NCBI RefSeq assembly: GCF_023078335.1
Contig: NZ_CP095550.1
Span: forward strand, 1,178,001-1,242,000
Origin: Metabacillus endolithicus
GTDB lineage: Bacteria > Bacillota > Bacilli > Bacillales > Bacillaceae
DNA: 64,000 nt
Direction of reading: 5' to 3'
Positions 1 to 8,233 of the stretch are shown piece after piece (the first letter of the stretch is position 1; each line of letters starts with the position of its first letter). Made by a program: the position numbers and the translations under genes. The notes under the pieces were generated by a model. It saw only the letters and a list, made by a program, of their open reading frames with translations, was not told the DNA's origin and did no database searches.

Positions 1-1185
1 ATTTTCTGTCTCTTCAGTGATTACTTCGTTAGTAGATTGATTATTTAGCAATCTATTAATTAAACCCGTTTCGATTATTTTATGAGTAGGAGGATAAAAA
101 TCTTCTGCAATTTCCTCAGAATCAACAAGAGCTCCCTCTAGATCAAACACCTCGCGAGTAATCTTAACAGATAAACCATCTTTACCTTCTTGAATGACCT
201 TTTCTTGACCTTCTTCTAGTAAACTAGTATATCGAATAATAGATTTTGGTTTATAAGATGTTTTTTCCTCTAAATTTATCTTATAGCTGTATAAAAAAGG
301 TGCCCCATTTATTCTTACAAATAGCCCAGCATTTGTTAACTCTAAAGAAATCGTATATTCCGATTGATTCGGGTTATACCATTTTAAATCAGACTTATCC
401 TTTATAATATTTGCCTCATACCCAAGTTCAATTGTTCCTGGCAACTCATGACCTGTATGGCGTTCAACAATGACAAAGTTGGATGATAGGAATGTTTTAT
501 AAAGTGCTGATGAAACAACATTTAAACCTTCTTGTGGAAGATTTTCTGATTTCTTTGTAAGTTCTAGTAATGAAACTTGTGATTGAGCTGGTACGATGAT
601 GGTACCAATTGAATCAACTACTTTTTGTACCATAGCATAATCAAATGATGTTGAAATGAAATTTTCTGCTGCTACGGTATTTAAGTCGCTTTTTACATAT
701 GCATCAATTGAGAAAAATTGATTTTCTGTTTGCATCTTTCTCACAGCATCTAAGATCACTGCTTGGAGCTGCTCATGATCTATTGTTTCGTATCGCTCAT
801 TAAGCAGGGTTTTTAGTTGTTCTTCATAAACATTTTGATTAACAGAGACAATCAAGTTATTACTCTCTCCACTTGTGATCGAGTCAACTGTTGCTGGAAA
901 ATCCAAGTTAAAAAAGTCCTGATCTATAACTGTATTTTCCTCATTAATTGAGAGCTGCAAATATTCACCTTGAAACCATGTTGATACTTGCTGATTCAGT
1001 TCATCTACAGCCTGCTCTTTTGTCATATTTTCTATATTGACAGAACCAATTAAAGTCCCTGGCTCAAAAGTTCCTTTTGACAGAAATGCATCATAAGCCT
1101 TCACACCCATTTGTGAAAAACTAATCAAATAAACAGTGGAAATAAGTAATACTAAATATATTTTCAACCCTCTGTTTAAGTTCAA
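1..1185 (-). CDS. VanW family protein with G5 domain (3' end beyond the window)
   Basis: Reverse-strand frame open from a TTG at 1185 to the left edge, so the C-terminus is missing. AAGGAG at 1195-1200 supports the TTG start (MNLNRGLKIY). A single hydrophobic N-terminal helix (about residues 8-24) is followed by a YoaR-type peptidoglycan-binding-like segment. A VanW-like core follows, including the run SALYKTFLSSNFVIVERHTG. Next come a G5-like segment (SLLEEGQEKVIQEGKDGLSV) and a Glu/Thr-rich stretch. It is probably an exported, membrane-anchored cell-wall protein. VanW/G5 proteins of this kind occur in Bacillus type IV pilus loci, which fits the prepilins at 3438-6248. Molecular function is unknown. 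The VanW motif is rather degenerate, so I am sure of the family but not the role. Confidence 0.75.
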   Translation of the reverse strand, partial: MNLNRGLKIYLVLLISTVYLISFSQMGVKAYDAFLSKGTFEPGTLIGSVNIENMTKEQAVDELNQQVSTWFQGEYLQLSINEENTVIDQDFFNLDFPATVDSITSGESNNLIVSVNQNVYEEQLKTLLNERYETIDHEQLQAVILDAVRKMQTENQFFSIDAYVKSDLNTVAAENFISTSFDYAMVQKVVDSIGTIIVPAQSQVSLLELTKKSENLPQEGLNVVSSALYKTFLSSNFVIVERHTGHELPGTIELGYEANIIKDKSDLKWYNPNQSEYTISLELTNAGLFVRINGAPFLYSYKINLEEKTSYKPKSIIRYTSLLEEGQEKVIQEGKDGLSVKITREVFDLEGALVDSEEIAEDFYPPTHKIIETGLINRLLNNQSTNEVITEETEN

Positions 1186-1202
1186 AATTGGTTGCTCCTT
1201 TT

Positions 1203-1994
1203 TTACATTTCAGTATTCATAGACAGTTCAACGAATGTACTTGGGCCATCATTTTGGGCCTTTTGAATATCATCAATTGACAATACTGTACCACTTTCAA
1301 TAAGTAACTGTTGATTCGATCCATAAATATCTTTAATGACTCTTTTTCCTTCTAGTAACTGAATTTGTTTTTCCTTAATCACATCAATTTGTTCATTATC
1401 CAGATCCTCAAATTGATCTTCCTTTTGTACTGGAGATAGATCTTCTAATAATTCTTCTACCGTATTATTTTGTTTTTCTGTTGAAACTTCCTCTTCAACA
1501 AGCTGCTTTGCAGACTCCAGTAATGCTGCAGCAGCATCTTCACTTACAACTAATATATCTTTTCCGAACGTTAAAACATTTTCAGACTTTACATAAACAT
1601 CTTTATTATTCACAAACAAGTGAAGACCGATAATAACACCAGTTTCTTCATTAACATAATACTCTTTGGCTTCTCCAAGTAATTGACCTTTTCGAGTAAT
1701 AACACGAGTATCGGTAATTTTAATTCGCTTATTAACAAGCTGATTCGCGATTGGAATTTCATTAAGGTCAATAATGGCGTTATCTGAATCGATTGTAACA
1801 GCAAACTCACCAATCCCAATTACTTTACTAAATGGAATAGCCTTTACACTTACTTGCCAGTCATCATGTTCAACAGTTAAAAAATCAACCGTCCCTTTTT
1901 CAGGATTCACAACAAGTGATTTTACATTGCCAAGCTCTACCCCAGCTGTAATACTAATAATTGGTAAACCTACGATTTCACTACTTTTTTTCAT
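1203..1994 (-). CDS. PRC-barrel domain protein
   Basis: Protein of 263 aa with two tandem PRC-barrel-like beta domains: SEIVGLPIISITAGVELGNVK near the N-terminus and a second one beginning around residue 95 (TRVITRKGQLLGE). A Glu-rich C-terminal extension follows. I chose ATG 1994 because AGGTG lies about 10 bases upstream; a GTG at 2003 would overlap that site. PRC barrels are small beta-barrel modules found in ribosome maturation factors, photosynthetic reaction centres and uncharacterised Bacillus proteins. It lies 17 bases upstream of the VanW gene, probably in the same transcript. No signal peptide or membrane segment is visible, so it is likely cytoplasmic or peripheral. Specific function unknown. 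Confidence 0.75.
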   Translation of the reverse strand: MKKSSEIVGLPIISITAGVELGNVKSLVVNPEKGTVDFLTVEHDDWQVSVKAIPFSKVIGIGEFAVTIDSDNAIIDLNEIPIANQLVNKRIKITDTRVITRKGQLLGEAKEYYVNEETGVIIGLHLFVNNKDVYVKSENVLTFGKDILVVSEDAAAALLESAKQLVEEEVSTEKQNNTVEELLEDLSPVQKEDQFEDLDNEQIDVIKEKQIQLLEGKRVIKDIYGSNQQLLIESGTVLSIDDIQKAQNDGPSTFVELSMNTEM

Positions 1995-2023
1995 CTGTGT
2001 CACACACCTATTCTCTATTTTTG

Positions 2024-3301
2024 CTATTTATTTAAAGAACTTATCCACGTTAACTGTTCAAGTAGAACAGGGTATTGGTTTAATTTTTGCTTCATATCTT
2101 CAAGTAATACATGATATTCAGTTTCTTTATTTTTTTCAAAATAATGCTGTAAAAGCTCTTTTGCAAATAAGTAATAATCTTTTTCAGTTGATGCCTCAGA
2201 AACAGCTTTTTGAAGAACATTTTCATATTCAAGATTAGAAAGATTGTTCTTATAGTAATGAAGTTGTTCTAGCAACATATTTAGAACGTTATTTGATAAC
2301 TGATGATGGTTCTTTGGTTCTTCTACTTCAGGAGGAAGTTGCTGAACATTAGTTTCTTCTTCGAGCAGATGATCTTGTTCAAAGATGTCAGCTATCTCAC
2401 TCTCTTCTTCAACATTATGCTGCGCAACAGATTTTTGTTTTTCGGATCCTTCGGTGACTTCAAACATATCCTGATCCTCAGTATAAAGCCTCTCTTCGTC
2501 TTCTTCCATTTCTGAAGCCGATCCTCTCTCTTCATCATTCATTAACGTTTCAAACAAATCGTTCATTTCGGAGTATGGCTCTGAGTCTTGATGCTCATCT
2601 CCATTTTCTTCGATTTCATTTTGGATTCCACTGATTTCATCGAATTCATCATTTTTTAGGTCGACCACATCTCGACCCTCAAAAAGCTCAAGTAAAAAGT
2701 CATCACCTAAATCAGTTTCCACCTTATCTTTAGAAGGTGCTTCCTGCTCATCATTTTCTTTAGAAATAGCAACCTCTTCTAGTGTCTTAGATTCAGGTTG
2801 TTCATCGTTTTGACTTGCATCTAATTGATCAAAAAATTCCTCAAGAAAATCTTGTTCACTTTCATTTTCTGATGTTTGCGGTTCGAATTCTAAAATCACA
2901 TCATTTGGTTCTAATTCACTATCAGAAGGTGTGACTTCTATCTCCTCTTCAGTTATGCTCTTAGACAGAGATTCATCACTTTCTTCTTGAAGATCTACCT
3001 TTTCTTCCCTAGAAACAAATAACTCATCATGACTAAATTCATCTGTGTTTTCTCCATGTTCCAATTGAAAAAGAGCCTCCCTTTTATTCAATAAATAACC
3101 TACTGCTACTAGAAGAACTAAGATAGCTGGGACTGCTTGCCATATAGGCATTAATTGAATGGTGAAGGAAAAAAGCGCAGCACATAGTAAAGCTACACCT
3201 GCTAATACCATCTTACCGGTTTTATGTAACCCGAACGGAATAAAAAACAGAATTGGCACCAAAAGGATAAAACCAATTACTAACATTAAATATACCTTCA
3301 A
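2024..3301 (-). CDS. Membrane protein with long acidic low-complexity linker
   Basis: Protein of 425 aa starting at TTG with GGGGTGA five bases upstream. Residues 1-70 form three hydrophobic segments (VYLMLVIGFILLVPILFFI, then MVLAGVALLCAALFSF, then AVPAILVLLVAVGYLL). Residues 75-330 are extremely Glu/Asp-rich with no predicted fold. The last 90 residues are a helical, TPR-like region (NMLLEQLHYYKNNLSNLEYENVL). The architecture suggests a membrane anchor with a flexible acidic spacer presenting a helical domain to the cytoplasm. It is the first gene of the leftward run with the PRC-barrel and VanW genes and is divergent from the prepilins. I do not recognise the family. A scaffold for the pilus machinery is only an inference from position. 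Confidence 0.65.
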   Translation of the reverse strand: MKVYLMLVIGFILLVPILFFIPFGLHKTGKMVLAGVALLCAALFSFTIQLMPIWQAVPAILVLLVAVGYLLNKREALFQLEHGENTDEFSHDELFVSREEKVDLQEESDESLSKSITEEEIEVTPSDSELEPNDVILEFEPQTSENESEQDFLEEFFDQLDASQNDEQPESKTLEEVAISKENDEQEAPSKDKVETDLGDDFLLELFEGRDVVDLKNDEFDEISGIQNEIEENGDEHQDSEPYSEMNDLFETLMNDEERGSASEMEEDEERLYTEDQDMFEVTEGSEKQKSVAQHNVEEESEIADIFEQDHLLEEETNVQQLPPEVEEPKNHHQLSNNVLNMLLEQLHYYKNNLSNLEYENVLQKAVSEASTEKDYYLFAKELLQHYFEKNKETEYHVLLEDMKQKLNQYPVLLEQLTWISSLNK

Positions 3302-3383
3302 ACTATCACCCCATTTAGTGATTAAGTAATTTTTCCTATATTTCTATCATTTATCCATGTATTTAACTAAAAAAAGACAAAAA

Positions 3384-3414
3384 TCGACTATAACTTATTG
3401 TATAATAAAGTCGA
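3384..3414 (+). promoter_or_regulatory. Candidate prepilin promoter within an inverted repeat
   Basis: TATAAT at 3401-3406 lies 31 bases upstream of the prepilin start at 3438. The -35 region is poor. TCGACT (3384-3389) and AGTCGA (3409-3414) form a perfect 6-bp inverted repeat enclosing the -10 element, which could be an operator. This is inference from sequence only. Confidence 0.35.
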
Positions 3415-3437
3415 CCTATTTGAAAGAAGGGATTGGA

Positions 3438-3959
3438 ATGAAATTCAAATTGGCAAAACTTTTCACCTATAACAAAGGTTTTACATTAATTGAAGTATTA
3501 TTGTCTATTGTTATTTTTAGTATTTTAACTCTAGGTATGCTAGCACTTTTTTCACAGGCCATGACCTACACACAAAAAAGTGAAAATGATACTTTAGGAG
3601 TATACGCAGCAAGAAATACGTTGAACTTCATGGAACAACAGAGTTTTGAGATGATAAAAAAAGAATATGTAGATGATTTAACCGATGAAGGAGAAGGGTC
3701 AACAGCTACCCTCACAAATGAAGTTTGCCATATCTGGTTTAACGGTGAAAGCGAAGAATTAAAACAGAGAAGAGAAAGATGTTTGATTACATTTAATCCC
3801 AGCCTGAATAACCGACAACTAAATATAAGTGTAGAACTTAAAAAACATACCGATTCTTCACTTCAAACTTCATTAATTCCGATGGAAATTTTGGTTGTGT
3901 GGGATGAAGAAAATGAATCAAGGTTAGAGGGGTTTATCACAAATGAAAAACTTCGTTAA
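3438..3959 (+). CDS. Type IV prepilin / pseudopilin
   Basis: Class III signal peptide: a short basic leader (MKFKLAKLFTYNKG), the prepilin peptidase motif G-FTLIEVLLS with Glu at +5, then a hydrophobic alpha-1 helix of about 20 residues. A soluble domain of about 130 aa has two well-spaced Cys (EVCHIWFNG and RERCLITF) that may form a disulfide. I moved the start from an upstream in-frame ATG (3357) to ATG 3438 because GAAAGAAGG sits 8 bases upstream and the leader is then normal length. After leader removal it should assemble into a type IV pilus or pseudopilus, probably as a minor subunit. The next gene overlaps it by 17 bases, indicating co-translation. Confidence 0.85.
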   Translation: MKFKLAKLFTYNKGFTLIEVLLSIVIFSILTLGMLALFSQAMTYTQKSENDTLGVYAARNTLNFMEQQSFEMIKKEYVDDLTDEGEGSTATLTNEVCHIWFNGESEELKQRRERCLITFNPSLNNRQLNISVELKKHTDSSLQTSLIPMEILVVWDEENESRLEGFITNEKLR

Positions 3960-4578
3960 GGCTTTTAATAATGAAAAAGGTGTGTCCCTACTAGAAGTAA
4001 TTGCCACAATCTTGATCTCATCAATTATTTTGGTTGTTGTATATAACGTATTTATTATGGGAGTTAAAGTTTACGAAAAAGTAGGAGTCGAAATGCAGCT
4101 GCGAGACGAAGCAGATCATATTGTTGCTTCTATTCTTAAAGAATTGTATGAAACACCGATTGATTCGGTTAAACCTTGTGATGGAATTGAAAATTGTATA
4201 ACCATTCGTCATGATAAAAAATTAAAAGCAAATGAACAATTTCCTTCAGTTATTGATGAAACAAAACTAGATGCTGCGGAAGAAATTGATATTACCTTAG
4301 AAGACAACGAAGTAAGATTAACTGCACGTGTTGGGACATCCGATCCAACTACAACCAACCTTCTTAATGAAAAATATGAACTCCTTCTTGGGAATGAAAT
4401 GGATGAAAAAGAACGATCACGAATAGCTATTATTGATTGTATTGATGAAGATAACAATGATACAACATGTGAAAAAGGACTTATTGAAATTTATCTTCAT
4501 CTTCAGGACAAAGATTTTACAGAAGATGACCTCATCTCTGCCGATCCAATTAAGCTTGAAAGTAAATTTGGTTTTTAA
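3943..4578 (+). CDS. Type IV prepilin / pseudopilin (second)
   Basis: Protein of 211 aa with leader MKNFVKAFNNEKG and processing motif G-VSLLEVIATILISS (Glu +5), followed by the hydrophobic helix IILVVVYNVFIMGV. The soluble domain holds several Cys (KPCDGIENCI, IDCIDEDNNDTTCEKG), again consistent with disulfide-stabilised minor pilins. It overlaps the preceding prepilin gene by 17 bases and lies 20 bases upstream of the PilX-like gene, so the three form one operon. The soluble domain has no family I recognise. Probably a minor pilin resembling PilW/GspJ types by position (second, larger, before a PilX/GspK-like protein); that assignment is inference. Confidence 0.8.
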   Translation: MKNFVKAFNNEKGVSLLEVIATILISSIILVVVYNVFIMGVKVYEKVGVEMQLRDEADHIVASILKELYETPIDSVKPCDGIENCITIRHDKKLKANEQFPSVIDETKLDAAEEIDITLEDNEVRLTARVGTSDPTTTNLLNEKYELLLGNEMDEKERSRIAIIDCIDEDNNDTTCEKGLIEIYLHLQDKDFTEDDLISADPIKLESKFGF

Positions 4579-4598
4579 CCGTTGGAGGTGTTACAGCT

Positions 4599-6248
4599 TT
4601 GAAAAATGAAAAAGGACAAGCACTTATTACGGTCCTTCTCGTCTCCTTAATCTTTACGGTGCTAGGGTTAACAATTGTCGCAGCCTCTATTAATAGTAAC
4701 CAGAGAACAGGCGTCCGAATCGATGATATAGAGTTAACTGCAGAAGCAACACGAACACTTAATGAAGCTATTGCCATATTCAGTAGTAAAGTTTATAACG
4801 ACATCGATTTGTCTGAACCAAATTTACTGAACGGTGATTTAGACAACAAACTTTTAGCTAAAATAAAGGCTGAACTTGAAGACAAATATTCCACAAATCT
4901 TCTTATTGAAGATATTACCGCGACTAAAGATTATGGTTCAATTGACAGAACAAAATATCTTACACGTATTTTTCGCTTTTCTTACACGAATCAAAATACA
5001 GACGGCGCAGAAATCACGAAAACCGTATCAAGAGTTGTTTACTTAGCACCGACTCCTAGCTTCTTAAAATACGCGATCGGTTCAGGACCCGAGGGTGAAG
5101 TTTACCTTAATGGGTTTGCTGAAATTGTTGGAGATTTATTTGGTGGAACAATTTATACAGATGATAAGGCATTGTTCACTGATTTATATGGGCGGAGAAA
5201 TACCGAAACACTGCTGCCACGTATATTGCCGTCTTCTGAAAATATTGGAGGGAGTGTGTTCTACCGAAATGAAAAGGAAAATTCATTAACTCTTTCAGAA
5301 GACGTAGACAAATATTTTGATGAGCCAAAACCAACAATTGTAAAAGATACTGCAGATTTTATTAATGTAAATTTCGAAAATACATTAGCTCAAATATTTA
5401 ATGAAATTACTGGTAGTAACAATTTTGTAGGCAGTGATTTCACTTCAAGTTTCTCCATCTCAAATGTGGTAGATGAACTTTCACAAGATTCATCTGTTGA
5501 AGAAATTGATTACTGTGAAGAAACCTCACCAATAGGAGCGCAAACTGCTAAAGCATATATCTATAACTCAAATATTATACAAGGTGATAACTGTAATCCA
5601 TTTCTTAAAAATAGCTGGTTTATTATAAATGGGGACCTTCAAATTCCAAAAGACACTGAAATACCAGGGAATATTATTGTAACAGGAGATTTAATTATAC
5701 AAGGAAATGAATTTGATAATACTCTTTCTAATAATGAGACAGAAACCGAAGAAGATGACAACATTTACTTTAATTCCACCATCTATGTTATGGGAAAAAC
5801 GAGTATAACGAATACAAATATTAAACGGCTAAATAGTGATCCTAGTTCAAAACTCATTTTGCTTACGAAAGGTAAATTATCTATTTATCGTATCAATGAA
5901 TTTAGCAGCAGTAAAAACATTGAGCCTTTGGATGCCTTTTTTTATACCGACACAGAGGCTGAATTATATGGGGTTGCGTCACTTTTTGAGATTAATGGTG
6001 GTTTATTTGCTAATAAGAAGTTAACAGTAAATGCTATAAGACAAAATTCTTTTTCCATCAGAACTGACGATATAAAGAGCGTTATTGAGCCTGTAACAGT
6101 ACAAAAAAGTAATGACTCTAGATTTTACGTAGAGCATGACAGGTCTGTTTTGTTGGACCCTAACAGATTAAATTCATTGCCAAGAGTTGATCGATATCAA
6201 TTATTATACGATCAAGTTATTGTGAAGAATGGAAGCGTAAATAACTAA
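4599..6248 (+). CDS. PilX-like pilus assembly protein
   Basis: Protein of 549 aa starting at TTG 4599 with GGAGGTG at 4584-4590. The N-terminus MKNEKGQALITVLLVSLIFTV matches the PilX N-terminal pattern: a short charged leader ending in Gly, then a hydrophobic helix without the pilin Glu+5. The following 500 residues are beta-rich and include a repetitive central part (IINGDLQIPKDTEIPGNIIV, then TGDLIIQGN) that looks like a polymer-forming or beta-helix segment. One Cys pair is visible (DYCEET and DNCNPF). PilX-type proteins act with minor pilins in type IV pilus assembly or adhesion. As last gene of the prepilin operon, it fits a tip or initiation complex. Family assignment is by N-terminal pattern and context. 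Confidence 0.65.
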   Translation: MKNEKGQALITVLLVSLIFTVLGLTIVAASINSNQRTGVRIDDIELTAEATRTLNEAIAIFSSKVYNDIDLSEPNLLNGDLDNKLLAKIKAELEDKYSTNLLIEDITATKDYGSIDRTKYLTRIFRFSYTNQNTDGAEITKTVSRVVYLAPTPSFLKYAIGSGPEGEVYLNGFAEIVGDLFGGTIYTDDKALFTDLYGRRNTETLLPRILPSSENIGGSVFYRNEKENSLTLSEDVDKYFDEPKPTIVKDTADFINVNFENTLAQIFNEITGSNNFVGSDFTSSFSISNVVDELSQDSSVEEIDYCEETSPIGAQTAKAYIYNSNIIQGDNCNPFLKNSWFIINGDLQIPKDTEIPGNIIVTGDLIIQGNEFDNTLSNNETETEEDDNIYFNSTIYVMGKTSITNTNIKRLNSDPSSKLILLTKGKLSIYRINEFSSSKNIEPLDAFFYTDTEAELYGVASLFEINGGLFANKKLTVNAIRQNSFSIRTDDIKSVIEPVTVQKSNDSRFYVEHDRSVLLDPNRLNSLPRVDRYQLLYDQVIVKNGSVNN

Positions 6249-6283
6249 AAGGGAGATTCATAGAGAATCTCCCTTTTTTAATT
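6249..6283. terminator. Bidirectional terminator between pilus operon and VWA gene
   Basis: Perfect hairpin AAAGGGAGATTC / GAATCTCCCTTT with a short loop and a T run, between the convergent PilX-like and VWA genes; A and T runs on either side suit both directions. Confidence 0.85.
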
Positions 6284-8057
6284 ACCATTTAAGTTCTGTG
6301 TCACCCGAATCGCCACCAGTTTCAGGGTCATCATCATAATCTGAACCATCATCTTGGTCTTGGTCGTCATCTCCATTATCTCCACCGTCGTTAGAATCAC
6401 TGTTTCGTGTAACAATAACCTTCATAAAATCATAAATACTTGTATTTTCGTCAGCAATTGCTTTAATGTCTGAATAACCTATATCTCTACCTGTTACATA
6501 CCACTCGTTACCTATTTTAGAAATAGTAATTGGCCCATAATTGTTAGCTGTTACATTTCCAATCAATTTATTTGTAGCATCTGAAGGAACAAAACGAAGG
6601 TAGTCTTCTACTTTAAATCGTTCACCAACAGTAATTGCTTTTTCTTTTTCAATAAATGAAATACTACTTAAAGGAATAGTAGGCACTTTCACTTCAATAC
6701 TATAAGGAATACCTCTTCTTGCAATAGTTCCTGAATTATAAAGAACATCAAATGAGAAATTATATGTCCCTGGTGCTGTAAATGTTACTGGCAGCTCATA
6801 ACGGAGAGATGAATCTCCCGCATTAGGTGGGTTGGGGTTATACTTAATATCCCTTAAGTTCATAATAACAGCGTCATCTACTACAGATACTGAATCATTT
6901 TCTTGAACCATTGCACCAGGTGGAATCTTGAATCTTATAAATCCATTTGAAAGTGATGGATACTCAGCAGAAATATTTTTGGATATATCTTCAAACATTT
7001 TCACAATATTCTCTGGTGTTGCTCTTTCAGCTTTCCCATCTGAAATGGATGACAATTCTGCTAAATAATTCATATCTAACTTATTTTGTTCACCAAATCC
7101 AATGGATAATAACGTCATGTTATTATTTTCAATGTTTTGTGCTTGCTCTAGTCCATGTGCCTTAATGGCATTTGGAACTGAATCATTGTTATATGAATCG
7201 ATATAATAGCCACCGTTATGTTCGATTACAATATTGTTCCGCCCATTATTGGAATCATAAAGATGTGTTTTAGTTCCATTAATTGTTGTTCTATTTTCAG
7301 AGATAATATACGGTGTGCTATCAACGTATACTACACCGCCCCCGTAATATCTCCATTCATCAAACTTTGATTCCCGATAATAGCTGTCTCCACTCCAACT
7401 TCTACCCCATTGGTATTTATAGTATTCTTCTAATTTATAATACCTCTTATTTACATTTATCTGTTTTGTAGAGTTTGTCGGTTTACCATCTGTCATAAAA
7501 ATAATATATTGATCACGGTTTAAGCGGTTAGTTGAGTTTTTCAATATGTTTTGAGCAATAATTAATGCATCAGTGTAATTTGTACCACCTTGTGCTGGGG
7601 CATATTTAATTTTATCCATTATTCGATCTGGGTCTGATTGAAGTGTGTTTATTGTATAGTCATAATTTACATTCGAATCAAAAGCAACAATTCCATAACG
7701 ATCAGAATTGTTTTTATTATTTGCTTTAAATGTATTTACAGCTTTTTGAACAGCTTCCTTTGCTAATTGAAGCTTTGTTTTTCCACCGCTTACTTCCTCA
7801 GCCATCGAACCGGATTTATCAAATACGATAACAACATCCATCGGCTTCCGTACATTCGCTGTTGCTGTTCCCCCAGGTATTAAATCAAAGGTAACTGTTG
7901 TTGTTACTTTTCCATCATTTCCAATTTCAAGTGATTGCTGTCCGCCCACTGTCGCGTTAATCGAGAGGCCATCAGTAGCTGACGCTTGATTAATAGGTAC
8001 AAAGGATTGAACTGTTAAAAGAAACACTAAAAATACGAGAAAAAAATACTTGTACAT
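6282..8057 (-). CDS. Secreted von Willebrand factor A domain protein, putative adhesin
   Basis: Protein of 591 aa from ATG 8057, supported by GGGAGG just upstream; the open frame runs 32 codons further without a ribosome site. Residues 1-30 are a Sec signal peptide ending ASA-TDG. The VWA domain contains the MIDAS motif DKSGSM, a downstream Thr (QGGTNYTDAL) and MTDGKPT. An insert of about 85 residues very rich in Tyr, Trp and Gly follows MTDGKPT. After the VWA domain come a beta-sandwich segment, an Ig-like (BIG2-type) segment and an Asp/Gly-rich tail (DGGDNGDDDQDQDDGSDYDD). No LPXTG or transmembrane anchor is visible. Metal-dependent VWA proteins commonly bind host or matrix proteins, and some are type IV pilus tip adhesins. 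Convergence with the prepilin operon makes that role plausible here. Confidence 0.75.
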   Translation of the reverse strand: MYKYFFLVFLVFLLTVQSFVPINQASATDGLSINATVGGQQSLEIGNDGKVTTTVTFDLIPGGTATANVRKPMDVVIVFDKSGSMAEEVSGGKTKLQLAKEAVQKAVNTFKANNKNNSDRYGIVAFDSNVNYDYTINTLQSDPDRIMDKIKYAPAQGGTNYTDALIIAQNILKNSTNRLNRDQYIIFMTDGKPTNSTKQINVNKRYYKLEEYYKYQWGRSWSGDSYYRESKFDEWRYYGGGVVYVDSTPYIISENRTTINGTKTHLYDSNNGRNNIVIEHNGGYYIDSYNNDSVPNAIKAHGLEQAQNIENNNMTLLSIGFGEQNKLDMNYLAELSSISDGKAERATPENIVKMFEDISKNISAEYPSLSNGFIRFKIPPGAMVQENDSVSVVDDAVIMNLRDIKYNPNPPNAGDSSLRYELPVTFTAPGTYNFSFDVLYNSGTIARRGIPYSIEVKVPTIPLSSISFIEKEKAITVGERFKVEDYLRFVPSDATNKLIGNVTANNYGPITISKIGNEWYVTGRDIGYSDIKAIADENTSIYDFMKVIVTRNSDSNDGGDNGDDDQDQDDGSDYDDDPETGGDSGDTELKW

Positions 8058-8233
8058 GTGTAACCTCCCACGACATTGTCCTAATACTAAAGTTCTATAA
8101 AAGTTAGATAGTTCAATTATACCAGAGAAATCCCTCAAATATAATAGCTTCATATAATTTTTACATTGATACTACAATATTCGACTTTTATTGCGCAGGA
8201 AATATTGTTCTACTAGATAGTTAGTAATGAATC

